In this document: positions 56,287 through 60,000 of the stretch, piece by piece
How positions within the stretch are numbered: the stretch's first letter is position 1
How the letters are laid out: each line of letters opens with the position of its first letter
NCBI GenBank assembly: GCA_949358305.1
Contig: OX442315.1
Location: forward strand, 20,922,427 to 20,982,426
Direction of reading: 5' to 3'
Source: Strigamia acuminata
Lineage: Eukaryota; Arthropoda; Chilopoda; Geophilomorpha; Linotaeniidae
DNA length: 60,000 nucleotides
Notes under the pieces: model-generated
Told to the model about the DNA's origin: nothing
The model's database searches: none
What the model saw: the letters and a program-made list of their open reading frames with translations, nothing else
Translations under genes and position numbers: made by a program

Positions 56287-59200
56287 ATGGAAGCCAGTAA
56301 TTCGCCGTTAATCTTTTCGTCTGCAATAAATTATAATTCATGGCAGAAAGGAAGTATAGATTTTAGTGAGGATCCGGATTTATTTATGAAAGAGTACAAT
56401 CTGGGTGAAGACACTTGCGTCAAGCAATTATTTCAGGTATAAAGTCGTGACTCGATAATAATGTATTGCTCACTGTCACGTGTTTCTGTTATTGCAGCAA
56501 TTATTAAATAAAGACCTTCCAGAAAAAGGAAAAATACGTTTACTGGTAACATTACAAGATCAGATTGATTTGGTTATTGACAATAGGGAAAAGTATGTGT
56601 TTTTTTTTTAATAATCAAAATATGAATTGTGCTTATATTTTTATTTTTATTTTAGTGTCAAGAAATTATTGGAGTTGTTGCAGAATTATTACAAGCAATT
56701 AATGTCAAAATCCAAAAAATCGAATAAAAACTATTTGCTGGAGAGTCAAGTTTTAGTAACATGGACAACAGTTACAATTTTAGTAGGCGACGACGTATGT
56801 GTATTCGGTATTTTACGAGTTCTGGTATAATAATTCCACTTTGAAATTTATATTTCAGCTAGAAATATTTCCGGAATTAAAGTTATCGTTTGTTGCATTA
56901 TTTGACGAATTGACACAACTGATTTTAAATATAAATAATGTTGACAACTGTGTTATTCGATCGGTGGTTTGCGATTGTCTCGTTGAATTAGAATTGGCAT
57001 TTCCTGTATGTAATTTCTTATTTTTGAACTTTTAATCCAAATTTACATAATCATTTTATAGCGATTACTGTCGTCGATGCTGGAAACACTAAAAGATGTC
57101 TACACTCAAGAAGTCACGTTTGTTCATTATAAATATGCTTTGTTGTTATCCATAGCAGCGAAACATGAATATACTACGAAAAAAGATCCTTTTAGTGTGT
57201 AAGATTATAATTTAAATTTACTTTTTTTTATTTTTTAATGTTAAATTTCTCATTTTAAAAGGTCTCAAAAAATAATTGCCGATGTGATAACGTCACAAAA
57301 CAGTGCTCATGTATGTCATTCTTTAAATTTTCATCCTTATGACCAATATTTACGTTTGATATTGCAATTAGACACTGTTACGGAGTCCTTCAATAAGTAC
57401 TCTGCAAGAGAAGCAACTTCTTTCATTGCTTATGGAGCATTTAACGTTTTTGAACAATCATCTGGGATCACTTGTGGTTAGAAATGTAGCGGACATCATT
57501 TTTGCTAATAAATCCACAACACCATCAGTAAGAATAAAAAAGAAAAAAACAGATTTACACGCTTTATCTTGTTTGTACTTCCAGATTCTAAAGAGTTTTG
57601 TTCTGCAGTATAAGAAAACATTCGATATTAATTTACTGCACTTAATTTGCCAACTAGAGGTTCGTTATAAATCACTCGCAATAAAGACAATAATGTTTAA
57701 ATTTAAATTCTTTTTTTAGATGACCTTTAGAGACGAGTTATTTACGGGAGAAATCGAACAACAACTTTTAATTCATATTTTTCATTTGGCACATGTTCCG
57801 CTTTTACCAGGAGCTCAAAGACTACTTTACTTAGATTGGATGCAACATTACTCACAACGCCAAGTGAGTTTCGTCTTTGTTTTAATAAATTTTTAAATTT
57901 ATTGTAACAAAATAATTGGTTTAGGAAGATAAAAACGGGATTACGAGCAAAATGAAATTAGATTATGGCTTTGCGCTTAAATTTTGTCCGACAATTTTCG
58001 ATGGCTGGGAAACTTCAATGAAGAAATTTGTTATCACGGCCACCTTGTTTGGTCAGAATGAAAACCCAGGTCAATATTTAAATTGTTATTTATAATTTTC
58101 TTTCACTAATAATATTATAATTATTATTTTAGATATCAACGCTCAAACTTTATGGGAATTTATCACTTGCGCTTATGGTGTGTACAGTACTTCTATGTGT
58201 AGAAGAGCAGCTGTATCGCTTTTTAGATATTTAATGATTTTTTTCAAGAATTTTGGAAAACATTTTCACGCAGAAGTTATTGAGTAAAATTTATTTTTGC
58301 AGAATTAATACAGCTGTTGAACAGTAATGACATTTTATTTTAGGTTTGTTACTGATTTTTTCAAAGACCACTCCTCTTTTGTACACAATATAGTAAATTT
58401 TATGAACAGCGTTGCTAAGGACTGTTTCGATGGGTAATTAATTAGATAAAATTTGAAAGATGTGTTGATTAAGTAGAAATTTTAACTTCTAGGGATTTTA
58501 TTGAGTCCGTCTGGCACTCGCTCGTTCAATTTATATTACAAACGGTGGAAACGCTTAATTTTGGCACTTTGCCGTATTATTTTATTGTGTTGAACGAAGT
58601 AGCTAAGAACTCTTCCTATAAACATTCTGTACAAGTAAGCGACAATTGTTGTGTGTTTTAATTTTAGTAATTTTGTCTTTAACAGGTTGTGAATTTTCTC
58701 CATTCACTCATGCCAACGGACATTTGTGAATCTGGCTCTTGGATTTTGGGGAATGAAATTGTTCGTATCTGCCATTCTCTTCTTCATTATAGAGATTGCA
58801 ACGATATTTTTACAGGTTATTAAATAATTATTATAGGAAAATTGATATTTTTACACTATTTATTTTTGTTTTGCAGAATTAGGTGATGTTTTATACGTTT
58901 TGTTTACAAAGTATAATGATGTTGATGTGCGTGATAACGCTCGATTCCTCTACATGATTTTGATGTCGCTTTCTACACAAAGAGTGAATTATGACTGATC
59001 GGAAATCAAGTTGTTTAATATTTAATTATCTATCCGCTATTTTTTAGATCCAAAATATGTTTAATTACGAGATCTGTTCAACTTATCAACCGCATGGTAA
59101 TACCAACACACCACTAGACTCAGGTTGCTTAAATATTTGCTAAATTTAATGTTTTCGGTCAACTTTAATTTTTCCTTTAGAAGCCGGGAGTTTTGGTTTG

Positions 59201-60000
59201 ACAGATAGAATTGTAGCGTTGAAGGGGTCGCCAATTGAGTTGATAAAGTAAATAAATTGATTTTTATTTTTTTTTTAAATGATATTTAAATTGTTTGCAG
59301 GTTAAATGAAAAAACTGAAGACAAATTCGAGGAAGAATTTGAAACATCCAGTGAAATACCCAATTGTACAAAACGTTTTATAGTTTTTAATTTAATATGA
59401 AAAATTAATGATTTCTGATGAATTAATTAGACATTTTGAAGCTTTATCGTCTTCATCTCGGCAAAGAAGAATGTAGAAAACATATATTAATTCCATGCAG
59501 GTTGCAATACGTAAGATACAAAAAGTTTAATATTTAATACAAGAGATATTTAACATTTAAAAAAAAAATGTTTTATAGAGAGAAGAAAATTCTGAAAACT
59601 TTGAAAAACTTTTTTGTATCGACATTCAGTTTGAACATTCGGAATTCATTAAGCACACAAAAAGTAAATGTTAATTGTTTTGTAAAAAATGAATATTTTT
59701 TTACAACAGTTATGTCAATATTTTCAGGCATTACAGTTCCAGTTTTGGACCAATCTCAGCACGAAAATGTTGTAATTGAAATGAGTCCCACTGAATGCAA
59801 ACCCATCGCTTTAAATTCGAGGTAGATGTTATTAAACAGTCATCAATATAAATAATATTTAAAAAAATATATATTTCAGTGCTACTTTCAACACTCCGAA
59901 CTGTGCAACATTTGTGTGCAATTTATCTCCTATTTCTATTAACTTCGAAGACTTCTTTCTGCCTTTACCCATTCCTCTCCAATATTTACCATGCAAACGT
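56287..60000 (+). CDS. AP5B1: AP-5 complex subunit beta-1 (partial, runs off the window)
   Basis: AP5B1 is the beta-type large subunit of adaptor complex AP-5, which with SPG11 and SPG15 retrieves cargo from late endosomes and lysosomes to the Golgi. The start MEASNSPLIFSSAINYNSWQ is followed by about twenty short exons of helical solenoid. Early ones are 56287-56436, 56498-56592, 56656-56794, 56859-57006, 57062-57198, 57262-57310 and 57372-57528. A 60-bp intron (57311-57371) resolves an apparent frame break. Family-like stretches are CVIRSVVCDCLVELELAFP, SISTLQEKQLLSLLMEHL, and at the window end SPISINFEDFFLPLPIPL, which parallels human LFVNFADLFLPFPQPP in the appendage region. The 3' end lies beyond 60000. 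It diverges from geminin B. Confidence 0.82.

Noticed and set aside
57284-57481. Apparent frameshift inside AP5B1
   Set aside because: A 60-bp intron (CAT|gtatgt at 57311 to caattag at 57371) restores a continuous helical frame, so no break is needed.

Overview
This is an AT-rich, gene-dense animal nuclear window carrying 18 recognisable protein-coding loci. All are split by many short GT-AG introns, mostly about 45-100 bp. The poly(U)-binding splicing factor PUF60 reads like arthropod Half-pint: its insect-like stretches include [20 protein letters not shown] and an Ala-rich [19 protein letters not shown] linker. I therefore infer an arthropod, but several genes known to be missing from model flies (the Sec-tRNA kinase PSTK, AP-5 beta, a BRF2) make a non-drosophilid and perhaps non-insect lineage more likely. 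No tRNA, rRNA, CRISPR or viral gene was recognised.

Layout. 1-1.7 kb holds a non-autonomous hAT element and a GC-rich patch. 1.7-4.7 kb: CHMP3 (+) and a TspanC8 tetraspanin (+). 4.9-6.1: BRF2 (-), back to back with AUP1 (+, 6.6-8.5). 8.8-10.0: PSTK (-), diverging from ETF1/eRF1 (+, 11.4-13.9), which has two alternative last exons. 14.6-16.7: pantothenate kinase (-), diverging from PLPBP (+, 18.1-19.7). 20.1-20.8: GOLGA7 (-), diverging from SUCLG1 (+, 21.1-22.5). 23.6-27.0: PDCD4 (-), diverging from an HMG20-like factor (+, 27.9-29.7). 29.8-30.6: PBDC1 (-). 32.4-33.1: NHP2 (-), diverging from PUF60 (+, 33.3-41.7). 42.1-51.3: a DysF-containing ferlin (-). 52.8-53.8: geminin copy A (-). 55.1-55.9: a decayed geminin copy B (-), diverging from AP5B1 (+, 56.3 to the window end).

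The genes are mostly housekeeping: endomembrane traffic (CHMP3, AUP1, GOLGA7, ferlin, AP5B1, tetraspanin), RNA and translation (BRF2, PSTK, ETF1, NHP2, PUF60, PDCD4), metabolism (PANK, PLPBP, SUCLG1) and cell cycle or chromatin (geminin, HMG20). Strands alternate almost regularly, giving seven head-to-head pairs with likely shared promoters.

The most interesting signals are local exon and gene duplications: duplicated terminal exons in eRF1, a mutually exclusive exon pair in PUF60, a duplicated KEN-box exon in geminin A, and a tandem geminin copy B. Copy B has lost its start codon and its KEN reading frame but keeps an open coiled coil that is exactly one heptad shorter. Several small DNA elements with terminal inverted repeats and target-site duplications are also visible.
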